Assembly: GCA_002293315.1 (NCBI GenBank)
Contig: DBCZ01000079.1
Span: forward strand, 509 to 6,743
Direction: 5' to 3'
DNA length: 6,235 nt
Source: Ruminococcaceae bacterium UBA945
GTDB lineage: Bacteria; Bacillota; Clostridia; Oscillospirales; Acutalibacteraceae
The notes under the pieces are model-generated. The model searched no databases and was not told the origin of the DNA. It saw only the letters and a program-made list of their open reading frames with translations. Made by a program: the position numbers and the translations under genes. Below, piece after piece: positions 1-4,898 of this stretch (position 1 is its first letter; each line of letters begins with the position of its first letter).

Positions 1-480
1 GAAATGAAAGCCGAGGTGTGGAGCGATTCCCCGGAGACGCTCAAAAACATCGCGCGCCTCTATTTTGACGAGGGCAAAACCGAGTTGAAGATGGCGAGCC
101 GCCGCATACACAAAAAAATGCTGCTGCTCACGCTTGACGGCGTCGATTCTCCTGAAAAGGCCGACACACTCAGGGGGAAAATTCTCTACCTTAACAGAGC
201 CGACATACACATGCCCGAGGGCAAGTTTTTCATTCAGGATATTCTCGGTCTAACCGTGAAAGACGGCGTCACCGGCAAAATCTACGGTACGCTGACCGAT
301 GTGATTCCCACCGGCGCCAATGACGTGTATGAGATAACCGGAGATGGGAAAAAGCACCTCTTTCCGGCGGTGGCTCACATGATTAAATCCACCGATATAA
401 GCGCCGGAATCATGGAGGTTCTGCCGATTCCGGGCATATTTGATTCAGGAGAAGAAAAAGGAGAAAAAGATGAGGCTTGA
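1..480 (+). CDS. rimM: Ribosome maturation factor RimM (5'-truncated by window edge)
   Basis: RimM binds ribosomal protein S19 in the 30S head and assists late maturation of the small subunit in the cytoplasm. The frame is open from base 1, and the first residues (E-M-K-A-E-V, then WSDSPETL) match the segment a few residues inside the usual RimM N-terminus (G-x-x-G-E-V-K-V...). The real start is therefore upstream, and the ATG at position 4 is probably internal. About 159 residues are visible of a family that usually has 160-180. The N-terminal RimM barrel covers roughly residues 1-75. A linker (MPEGKFFIQDILGLTV, around 72-87) leads into the PRC-barrel domain, which ends in VLPIPGIFD, like the V-L-x-x-G-L-F/L-D of the family. 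The gene overlaps trmD by 11 nt, so the two are probably translationally coupled. The charged GEEKGEKDEA tail is encoded by DNA that also carries the trmD ribosome binding site. Confidence 0.93.
   Translation, partial: EMKAEVWSDSPETLKNIARLYFDEGKTELKMASRRIHKKMLLLTLDGVDSPEKADTLRGKILYLNRADIHMPEGKFFIQDILGLTVKDGVTGKIYGTLTDVIPTGANDVYEITGDGKKHLFPAVAHMIKSTDISAGIMEVLPIPGIFDSGEEKGEKDEA
458..463 (+). promoter_or_regulatory. Ribosome binding site of trmD, inside rimM
   Basis: AAGGAG lies 6 nt before the ATG at 470 and within the rimM reading frame. It decides the trmD start: an upstream in-frame TTG at 440 would add ten lysine/glutamate-rich residues absent from the family and has no comparable site. 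A second purine block (AGGAG near 447-451) is too far from 470 to serve that start. Confidence 0.75.
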
Positions 481-1159
481 CATCATAACCCTCTTTCCCG
501 AGATGTTCACCGCCACGCTTGACGAGAGCATACTCGCGCGTGCAAGGAAAAAAGGCTTGGTTCAGATTTGCACCCACCAGCTCAGGGATTTCGCTGAGCT
601 TCCGCATAAAAAGGTGGACGATACCGTCTTCGGCGGCGGGCAGGGCATGCTTCTTATGGCAGAGCCGTTCGCGCGCTGTATCGACGCGGTTACAGAGCAT
701 ACCTCGGCGGAGCCGCATGTCGTCTACATGTCTCCGAGGGGCAAGGTGCTGAATCAGGCAAAGGCGCGCGAGCTCGCAAGGCTTGATAATTTGGTTATCC
801 TCTGCGGGCATTATGAGGGCATAGACGAGCGCCTTCTGGAAGAATATCAGGCGGAGGAAATCTCAATAGGAGATTACGTTCTCACGGGCGGCGAACTGCC
901 CGCAATGATTCTCTCCGACGCCGTCTGCCGCATGATACCCGGCGTGCTTGCCGATGAGGAATCCTTTACCGACGAAAGTCATTTCAATGGCCTGCTGGAG
1001 TATCCCCAATACACGAAACCGGGCAGCTGGCGCGGCAGAGACGTGCCGGAGGTGCTTTTGAGCGGCCACCATGAAAATATCCGCAAATGGCAGCGCGAAA
1101 AGAGCCTTTCGCTCACGGCAAGCGTCCGCCCCGACATGATAAAGGCAATTGATAATTGA
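470..1159 (+). CDS. trmD: tRNA (guanine-N1)-methyltransferase TrmD
   Basis: TrmD transfers a methyl group from S-adenosylmethionine to N1 of G37, next to the anticodon, in tRNAs reading CNN codons, which prevents +1 frameshifting. The protein has 229 residues, near the usual 230-255. Family landmarks in order: MRLDIITLFPEMF at 1-13; VDDTVFGGGQGMLLMAEP at 49-66; the SPOUT trefoil-knot segments YMSPRGKVLNQ (86-96), LCGHYEGIDER (111-121) and SIGDYVLTGGELP (132-144), which form the cofactor pocket; the acidic FTDES stretch before GLLEYPQYTKP (174-184), where the catalytic acid is expected; and LLSGHHENIRKWQREKSL near the C-terminus. The start ATG is set by the AAGGAG 6 nt upstream. The last codons (A-I-D-N-stop) lie in a 7-bp tandem repeat that supplies the stop codon. 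The gene overlaps rimM. In many bacteria rplS follows trmD; here no rplS is seen and ptsH comes next. Confidence 0.97.
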   Translation: MRLDIITLFPEMFTATLDESILARARKKGLVQICTHQLRDFAELPHKKVDDTVFGGGQGMLLMAEPFARCIDAVTEHTSAEPHVVYMSPRGKVLNQAKARELARLDNLVILCGHYEGIDERLLEEYQAEEISIGDYVLTGGELPAMILSDAVCRMIPGVLADEESFTDESHFNGLLEYPQYTKPGSWRGRDVPEVLLSGHHENIRKWQREKSLSLTASVRPDMIKAIDN

Positions 1160-1188
1160 CAATTGACAATTGACAATGGACAATTAAG
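1147..1188 (+). repeat. 7-bp tandem repeat (AATTGAC type) at the trmD 3' end
   Basis: Six consecutive 7-bp units are visible: AATTGAT, three copies of AATTGAC, AATGGAC and AATTAAG. The TGA that ends trmD (1157-1159) is within the second unit. Seven is not a multiple of three, so TGA steps through all three frames as the array proceeds. The array also repeats TTGACA, the bacterial -35 hexamer, at 1156, 1163 and 1170; I see no well-placed -10 partner. A related array lies at 2163-2190. Confidence 0.85.
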
Positions 1189-1192
1189 GACA

Positions 1193-1242
1193 GGGATGGA
1201 AAAACTGGCAGGCATTGCCCAACGGGGGTGCTTTCCATGCCC
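1193..1242 (+). repeat. Imperfect inverted repeat with about 10-bp arms
   Basis: GGGATGGAAA at 1193-1202 can pair with TTTCCAT-G-CCC at 1232-1242 through ten base pairs, with one bulged G at 1239. The 29-nt interior contains a smaller GGCA/TGCC stem (1207-1210 with 1216-1219). There is no T-run after it, so it is not a standard terminator. It could be a structured 3' end of the trmD mRNA or part of a small repeat element that starts with the heptad array. Confidence 0.5.
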
Positions 1243-1383
1243 GCCCAATCAGCGGTACTGCCACAACATATAGTGTGTTGTCACTAAGCATACATTCTTT
1301 TCAACAACATAGGCAAATTAAACAAATGAACTGCACGCGCCATATGCTAACTTGTTCATCAATCCAAAAATCGCCGCAAATGA

Positions 1384-1411
1384 TTGACGCAACCTTCTCT
1401 TGTGGTATACT
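1384..1411 (+). promoter_or_regulatory. Sigma-A type promoter of ptsH
   Basis: The -35 element TTGACG (1384-1389) is followed after 16 bp by the -10 element TATACT (1406-1411), which is preceded by TGG and so has the extended -10 form TGn. Transcription would start near 1417-1419, giving a leader of about 67 nt. The predicted start falls in the inverted repeat TTGGT-ATC-ACCAA (1415-1427). Confidence 0.75.
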
Positions 1412-1414
1412 TGA

Positions 1415-1427
1415 TTGGTATCACCAA
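1415..1427 (+). promoter_or_regulatory. Palindrome at the ptsH transcription start, possible operator
   Basis: TTGGT (1415-1419), ATC, ACCAA (1423-1427) is a perfect 5-bp inverted repeat just after the -10 element, where a repressor would block initiation. It does not match the CcpA cre consensus. The binding protein, if there is one, is unknown. Chance occurrence of a 5-bp palindrome is quite possible. Confidence 0.35.
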
Positions 1428-1484
1428 GCATTTCAAAGGAAGCCACAGTATCGGGCTTTCTTATTAAAATCGGGAGAGTGTATT

Positions 1485-1748
1485 ATGTATTCACAGGAAG
1501 TTATGGTTAAGAATCAGGTTGGCCTTCACGCGCGTCCCGCGACGTTCTTCATTCAGAAGGCGAACGAATTCAAATCTTCAATCTGGGTTGAGAAGGAAGA
1601 GAGAAGAGTTAATGCCAAGAGCCTTCTCGGTGTGCTTTCGCTCGGTATAGTCGGTGGCGCGGTAATCCGCATCATTGCTGACGGCGCAGACGAGAACGAA
1701 GCCGTTGCAAGCCTCATTGAGCTTGTGGAATCCGGTTTCGCAGACTAA
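1485..1748 (+). CDS. ptsH: Phosphocarrier protein HPr
   Basis: HPr carries phosphate from enzyme I (phosphorylated by PEP) to the EIIA domains of sugar permeases in the cytoplasm. In Firmicutes it also acts as a regulator when phosphorylated on serine. The protein has 87 residues, the normal HPr length. His15 sits in VGLHARPA (12-19), the site phosphorylated by enzyme I. Ser46 sits in VNAKSLLGVLSLG (42-54), the site of HPr kinase/phosphorylase, so the protein can serve catabolite repression as well as transport; it is not a Crh-type protein, which lacks His15. The start ATG has GGGAG 8 nt upstream and puts both residues at their canonical numbers; the frame is open further upstream (to 1215), but that extension would lengthen the protein by 90 residues and crosses the promoter. 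It has its own promoter and terminator, so it is probably monocistronic. Confidence 0.96.
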   Translation: MYSQEVMVKNQVGLHARPATFFIQKANEFKSSIWVEKEERRVNAKSLLGVLSLGIVGGAVIRIIADGADENEAVASLIELVESGFAD

Positions 1749-1763
1749 CTTTTGAAGCAGACG

Positions 1764-1794
1764 GAACACTCAGGCTTGCCTGTGTGTTCTTTTT
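1764..1794 (+). terminator. Intrinsic terminator of ptsH
   Basis: GAACAC-T-CAGG (1764-1774) pairs with CCTG-T-GTGTTC (1779-1789): ten base pairs around one T-T mismatch, with a CTTG loop. It is followed directly by a run of five Ts (1790-1794). It lies 16 nt after the ptsH stop codon and 29 nt before the cupin start. Confidence 0.88.
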
Positions 1795-1823
1795 GTATTT
1801 ACGCTGATTTATGGAGAATTCAT

Positions 1824-2168
1824 ATGCTTAAAAAAATCAACCTTAAAGAAGCAGCCGATTCAATAAACGATTTATACATCTATGAGAAAATAGGGCGGCT
1901 CAACGGTAATGTATTAAGCATCGTCAATGTTGAGAACCGCACGCTGGATTTTCACACGCATGAGCAATCAGATGAGCTTTTCTATGTGATTGAAGGCGGC
2001 TTTCAGCTTGAAACGGACGAAGGCTTGACGCGTGTAAATGCCGGCGAGCTTATTATAGTCCCGAAAGGGAAAAGGCATAGGCCGGTCGTGCGGGAACTCA
2101 GCAGGTTTCTGATGATTGAGCTGGAGGGCACGCTGAATAAGGAAAACAGCGGCGATAAGTACAATTGA
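1824..2168 (+). CDS. Small single-domain cupin protein
   Basis: This is a 114-residue protein with one conserved cupin barrel; its substrate cannot be told from sequence. Cupin motif 1 is FHTHEQSDELFYVIEGG (43-59), with the HxHx4E metal ligands His44, His46 and Glu51. Motif 2 is GELIIVPKGKRHRPV (74-88), with PxGxxH and His85 as the fourth ligand. All four usual metal ligands are present, so a metal-binding barrel is likely: a small enzyme (isomerase or dioxygenase-like) or a ligand sensor. There is no DNA-binding domain. The ATG at 1824 is chosen because GGAG lies 7 nt upstream; the frame opens earlier at 1752, but that part encodes the ptsH terminator. No signal peptide or membrane segment is seen. 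The stop codon lies in an AATTGA heptad repeat. No clear promoter is seen between the ptsH terminator and the start. Confidence 0.85.
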   Translation: MLKKINLKEAADSINDLYIYEKIGRLNGNVLSIVNVENRTLDFHTHEQSDELFYVIEGGFQLETDEGLTRVNAGELIIVPKGKRHRPVVRELSRFLMIELEGTLNKENSGDKYN

Positions 2169-2190
2169 GAATTGATAGTTGATAGTTAAG
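2163..2190 (+). repeat. Second heptad repeat array, at the cupin gene 3' end
   Basis: Four 7-bp units are visible: AATTGAG, AATTGAT, AGTTGAT and AGTTAAG. They are the same family, orientation and gene-end position as the array at 1147-1188, and both arrays close with an A(A/G)TTAAG unit followed by G-rich sequence. The cupin TGA (2166-2168) is in the first unit. Confidence 0.75.
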
Positions 2191-2225
2191 GGCAAAGGGC
2201 ATAAAGGACACGAAGCACCACCGCA

Positions 2226-2253
2226 ACTATTCACTCCCCACTTTCAACTGTAT
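2226..2253 (+). repeat. Degenerate 7-bp periodic block (ACTnnnn) before uvrC
   Basis: Four successive 7-bp units begin with ACT: ACTATTC, ACTCCCC, ACTTTCA and ACTGTAT. CAACTAT at 2224-2230 is also the exact reverse complement of ATAGTTG at 2175-2181 in the neighbouring array. This could be the opposite end of a decayed repeat element spanning about 2163-2253, or low-complexity chance. Confidence 0.45.
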
Positions 2254-2256
2254 TTG

Positions 2257-2264
2257 AAGGAGGT
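2257..2264 (+). promoter_or_regulatory. Strong ribosome binding site of uvrC
   Basis: AAGGAGGT is an exact match to the anti-Shine-Dalgarno complement and lies 5 nt before the ATG at 2270, which settles the uvrC start. I see no convincing sigma-A promoter in the 101 bp upstream; TTGATA (2179-2184) with CATAAA (2200-2205) has only a 15-bp spacer. Confidence 0.85.
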
Positions 2265-2269
2265 TTCAC

Positions 2270-4129
2270 ATGCTTGACCCGCGAAAAAGCGAAGAGCAAA
2301 TAAAAGAACTGCGGCAAAAGGCAATGAAACTGCCTCTGAGCCCCGGTGTATATGTCATGCGCGATAAGCAGAATGAAATCATTTATATCGGCAAGGCAAA
2401 GGCGCTGAAAAACCGCGTGAGCTCTTACTTCGGCTCGGATAAGAACCATGAGGAAAAGGTGCGCCGAATGGTCTCGAATGTTGACCATTTCGAGTATATC
2501 GTTACAGACAGCGAGTTTGAAGCTCTCATTTTGGAGAGCAGCCTTATAAAGCAAAATCAGCCTAAATATAATATTCTCCTCAAAGACGACAAGGGCTATT
2601 CATACATCAAGGTCACGAAAGAGGAGTGGCCGAAGGTCAGCGAAACGAAGACGATAGAGAACGACGGTGCGAAGTACCTCGGGCCGTTTCTGAGCTCGTG
2701 GTCGGTGCGTCAGACGATTGACTCCGCCCGCAAGATATTCCGCCTGCCGTCCTGTAACCGAGTTTTCCCGCGAGACTTCAAAAAAGGCAGACCCTGCCTC
2801 AATTATTACATAAAGCAATGCTCGGCGCCGTGCCGCGGAAGAATGAGTCATGATGAGTATATGGAGGCCTTCAACGAGGCAATGGACTTCATCAAGGGAG
2901 ATTCCTCCAGCTCAGTGCGTGAGCTGACGAAAAAGATGGAAGCCGCCGCCGAACGCCTGGATTTCGAAACGGCCGCGCGAATCCGCGACAGAATCAATTC
3001 CATCAACCGCCTCAAGGAGAGGCAGAAGGTCGTCGCGAGCAAGGTGAAGGAGCAGGACGTCATCGCGCTTGCGCAGAGCAATAGATACACGGCGTTCGAG
3101 GTCTTTCGCTTTACGGGCGGCAAGCTCACCGACAGAGAGAGCTTCATCACCGAAGAGGCGGAGAGCGACAGCGAGAGCCGTTCAGGTTTCATCCGGCAGT
3201 ATTACGCAATCCGCGACAGAATCCCACCGGTCATCATCACTGACGGCGAGGTTGCCGACCATGAGCTCGTTGAGCAAATGCTTGCGGAGAGGCGCGAAAA
3301 AACCATCAAAATCAATATCCCGCAAAAGGGTGAGCAGAAGCAGCTAGTGGAGATGTGCCGCAGCAACGCGGCTGAAAATCTCGCCACACATATGGGTAAC
3401 ACCGGCAGAGAGGCATCTGCGCTTGACGAGCTGAAGCGGCTTCTCGGCATGGAAAAATCCCCCGAATATATTGAAGCCTATGACATCTCCAACCTTGCGG
3501 GCGGCGAGAATGTCGCGGGAATGGTGGTTTTCGAGAACGGCCGCCCGCTGAAATCCGCCTACAGGAAATTCAAAATCAAAACCGTTGAAGGGCAAGACGA
3601 CTACGGCTCAATGCGCGAGGTTATCACGCGCCGTTTCGCCGAATACAAGCTCAAGCAGGAGGACGGCACGGAAGAGCCGGCGGGCTTTGCTCGTCTGCCG
3701 GATTTGATTCTCCTAGACGGCGGCAAGGGGCATGTGGCGGCAATCAAGCCCATCATAGACGACCTCGGCCTCGACGTACCCGTTTTCGGCATGGTGAAGG
3801 ACGATAAGCACCGCACGCGCGCCATTGCCGTTTCAGGCGGCGAGATTGCGATTAACTCCACCCGCAGCGCGTTCACGCTCATTTCTAAGATACAGGACGA
3901 GGTTCACCGTTTCGCCATTGGCTATCATCGCCAGCAGCGCAAGAAAAGCACGGTGCAGTCGACGCTCACATCAATCGAGGGCATAGGCGAGGCGCGCGCG
4001 CAAAAGCTCATGAAGCACTTCAAAACGATTAAAGCCGTCGGCGAAGCCACAGCGGAGGAACTCGCCGCAGCCCCGGGAATGAATAAGCCCGCCGCACAGA
4101 GGGTTTTCTCGTTTTTCCATGAGACCTGA
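2270..4129 (+). CDS. uvrC: UvrABC excinuclease subunit C
   Basis: UvrC makes both incisions around a DNA lesion after UvrA/UvrB have located it (nucleotide excision repair). The protein has 619 residues, the family norm. N-terminal GIY-YIG nuclease (3' incision): GVY at 26-28, YIG at 39-41, Arg49, and Glu89 in ALILESSLIK. Four cysteines, Cys162, Cys176, Cys184 and Cys188, match the spacing of the cluster shown in E. coli UvrC to hold a 4Fe-4S centre. The UVR domain that contacts UvrB is at about 214-250. The C-terminal RNase H-like nuclease (5' incision) shows Asp405 in EAYDISN, Asp444 in GQDDYGSM, Asp483 in LLDGGKGH, and histidines 546 and 553 in EVHRFAIGYHR. Two helix-hairpin-helix motifs (about 567-617, GIGEARAQKL and APGMNKPAAQ) bind DNA. 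No catalytic residue is visibly missing. No intrinsic terminator is seen after the gene. Confidence 0.98.
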   Translation: MLDPRKSEEQIKELRQKAMKLPLSPGVYVMRDKQNEIIYIGKAKALKNRVSSYFGSDKNHEEKVRRMVSNVDHFEYIVTDSEFEALILESSLIKQNQPKYNILLKDDKGYSYIKVTKEEWPKVSETKTIENDGAKYLGPFLSSWSVRQTIDSARKIFRLPSCNRVFPRDFKKGRPCLNYYIKQCSAPCRGRMSHDEYMEAFNEAMDFIKGDSSSSVRELTKKMEAAAERLDFETAARIRDRINSINRLKERQKVVASKVKEQDVIALAQSNRYTAFEVFRFTGGKLTDRESFITEEAESDSESRSGFIRQYYAIRDRIPPVIITDGEVADHELVEQMLAERREKTIKINIPQKGEQKQLVEMCRSNAAENLATHMGNTGREASALDELKRLLGMEKSPEYIEAYDISNLAGGENVAGMVVFENGRPLKSAYRKFKIKTVEGQDDYGSMREVITRRFAEYKLKQEDGTEEPAGFARLPDLILLDGGKGHVAAIKPIIDDLGLDVPVFGMVKDDKHRTRAIAVSGGEIAINSTRSAFTLISKIQDEVHRFAIGYHRQQRKKSTVQSTLTSIEGIGEARAQKLMKHFKTIKAVGEATAEELAAAPGMNKPAAQRVFSFFHET

Positions 4130-4193
4130 AATGCCATGAGATTTTCTTGCAAATACTATCTGTGAGTAATTACTATGCAATGCTTGCTTATAC

Positions 4194-4222
4194 TTGACTT
4201 TTCAGTATCATATTGATAATAT
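4194..4222 (+). promoter_or_regulatory. Promoter of the winged-helix regulator gene
   Basis: TTGACT (4194-4199) and TAATAT (4217-4222) are separated by 17 bp. The -10 element lies inside the palindrome at 4211-4230. The same layout recurs before the hydrolase at 4833-4861. Confidence 0.65.
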
Positions 4223-4230
4223 TATCAATA
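4211..4230 (+). promoter_or_regulatory. Perfect 20-bp palindrome, probable operator for autoregulation
   Basis: TATTGATAATATTATCAATA equals its own reverse complement over all 20 bases, centred between 4220 and 4221. It covers the -10 element and ends 5 bp before the ribosome binding site of the regulator gene. A dimeric winged-helix protein is the expected binder of such a site, and the adjacent regulator is the natural candidate (inference). The sequence is AT-only apart from the two TGAT/ATCA half-site positions, so chance cannot be fully excluded, but a degenerate copy sits at the same place in the hydrolase promoter. Confidence 0.7.
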
Positions 4231-4249
4231 ATTGAAAGGAGGCGGTAAA

Positions 4250-4789
4250 ATGGAGCAAAAGCTGATGGAATGTTTTACCCACCCGACTAAATGCAAATTG
4301 TTGCTTGAGCTCTATTCTCTCAGGCGAGCAACCGCAAAGGAGCTTGCAAAAGTATATGCTGATATTCCACAGGCCACATTATATCGCCATCTCAAACATA
4401 TGACCGAGGATGGCGTGCTGAAAGTAGTAGAGGAAACGCAGGTTCGGGGCATGATAGAAAAGACCTATGCGCCCGCTTTTTCGCTGGAAGCAGATGAAGC
4501 GGATATGACAGGAGAAAATGCCGGCAGTGCTTATATGCAGCTGTTCATGCAGTATATACTCGGCTTTATCCGTCGATTTCAGGAATACACCGGAAAACAA
4601 AGTATTGATATAGCAAGGGATATGTCAGGCTTTTCACTTGCTCCCATTTATGCGACTGATGAAGAGCTCAGGCAGGCAATGGCGGCATGCTCGGAAATTA
4701 TTCTGCCTCTTTATAAGAACAAATCAGGCTCAGGCAGAAAGCCCCGTACCCTGGGAATGATTATTTCGCCGCCGGAGATAATTGAATAA
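4250..4789 (+). CDS. Winged-helix transcriptional regulator (ArsR/PadR-like)
   Basis: This is a 179-residue cytoplasmic DNA-binding protein. The N-terminal winged helix-turn-helix covers about residues 9-75: a first helix HPTKCKLLLELYSL (11-24), helix 2 TAKELAKVYADI (28-39), the recognition helix PQATLYRHLKHM (40-51), and a wing with GVLKVVEETQVRGMIEKTYAP (55-75). This is the pattern of ArsR-type and related HTH_20 regulators. The C-terminal part (about 92-156, LFMQYILGFIRRF and the following helices) is probably a dimerisation and effector domain. No cysteine-rich metal site is seen, so metal sensing is unlikely. The start ATG has AAAGGAGG 7 nt upstream; an in-frame TTG at 4232 precedes that site and is rejected. 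Its promoter overlaps a perfect palindrome, which suggests autorepression, and a similar site precedes the downstream hydrolase. The exact family and ligand are not recognised. Confidence 0.85.
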   Translation: MEQKLMECFTHPTKCKLLLELYSLRRATAKELAKVYADIPQATLYRHLKHMTEDGVLKVVEETQVRGMIEKTYAPAFSLEADEADMTGENAGSAYMQLFMQYILGFIRRFQEYTGKQSIDIARDMSGFSLAPIYATDEELRQAMAACSEIILPLYKNKSGSGRKPRTLGMIISPPEIIE

Positions 4790-4799
4790 TAATATGTCG

Positions 4800-4830
4800 C
4801 TCCCTGACTTTTCAATAAGCAGGGAGTTTT
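4800..4830 (+). terminator. Intrinsic terminator of the regulator gene
   Basis: CTCCCTG (4800-4806) pairs with CAGGGAG (4820-4826). CTT (4808-4810) and AAG (4817-4819) extend the stem past a bulged A at 4807, leaving a TTCAAT loop. TTTT follows (4827-4830). It lies 10 nt after the regulator stop and directly abuts the hydrolase promoter, so the two genes are separate transcription units. The T-run is short, so termination may be partial. Confidence 0.75.
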
Positions 4831-4832
4831 AC

Positions 4833-4861
4833 TTGACTTTATATTACCAATATGATAATAT
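4833..4861 (+). promoter_or_regulatory. Promoter of the hydrolase gene, near-copy of the regulator promoter
   Basis: TTGACT (4833-4838) and TAATAT (4856-4861) have a 17-bp spacer. Aligned from ACTTGACTTT, this promoter and the one at 4192 match through the -35, then at TGATAATAT and ATCAA, with no gap. An alternative -10, TATAAT at 4859-4864, would need a 20-bp spacer. Confidence 0.7.
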
Positions 4862-4883
4862 AATCAAAACGATAAAATTGGTA
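4845..4883 (+). repeat. Inverted repeat flanking the hydrolase operator
   Basis: TACCAAT (4845-4851) and ATTGGTA (4877-4883) are perfect 7-bp inverted repeats on either side of the operator-like sequence. The left arm is in the promoter spacer, so both arms are probably not on the same transcript. This makes a DNA site or looping more plausible than an RNA hairpin. Confidence 0.5.
4853..4866 (+). promoter_or_regulatory. Degenerate second copy of the regulator operator
   Basis: TGATAATATAATCA differs at one position from the 14-bp palindromic core TGATAATATTATCA found at 4214-4227, and it sits at the same distance from the -35 element. The symmetry is therefore broken at one base pair, which would predict weaker binding than at the regulator's own promoter. 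Confidence 0.6.
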
Positions 4884-4898
4884 TGACGTGAGGGCGGC

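Larger units (their letters stand above)
1160..1484. other. Gene-free stretch between trmD and ptsH
   Basis: No convincing gene is present on either strand. Open frames here encode either the translated repeat (LSIVNCQL-like peptides on the minus strand) or sequence with no ribosome binding site. The stretch holds the end of the heptad repeat, an imperfect inverted repeat at 1193-1242, a cluster of short competing inverted repeats at 1263-1309, a 6-bp inverted repeat (ATGAAC 1326-1331 with GTTCAT 1354-1359), and the ptsH promoter. No hairpin followed by a T-run is seen after trmD, so read-through into ptsH is possible. Confidence 0.7.

Noticed and set aside
1156..1187. Array of TTGACA boxes as multiple promoters
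   Set aside because: No TATAAT-like sequence is found 16-18 bp downstream of any of them; the hexamers follow from the repeat unit.
863..1248. Minus-strand open frames over the trmD end
   Set aside because: They are shadows of trmD plus translation of the heptad repeat (LSIVNCQLSI-type peptide) and have no ribosome binding site or family resemblance.
1215..1484. 90-residue N-terminal extension of HPr
   Set aside because: It crosses the promoter and the gene-free leader. The ATG at 1485 has a ribosome binding site and puts His15 and Ser46 at canonical positions.
4130..4190. Terminator or structured RNA after uvrC
   Set aside because: Only the short palindrome AGTAATTACT (4165-4174) and weak TTGCA/TGCAA arms are present, with no GC-rich stem followed by a T-run.
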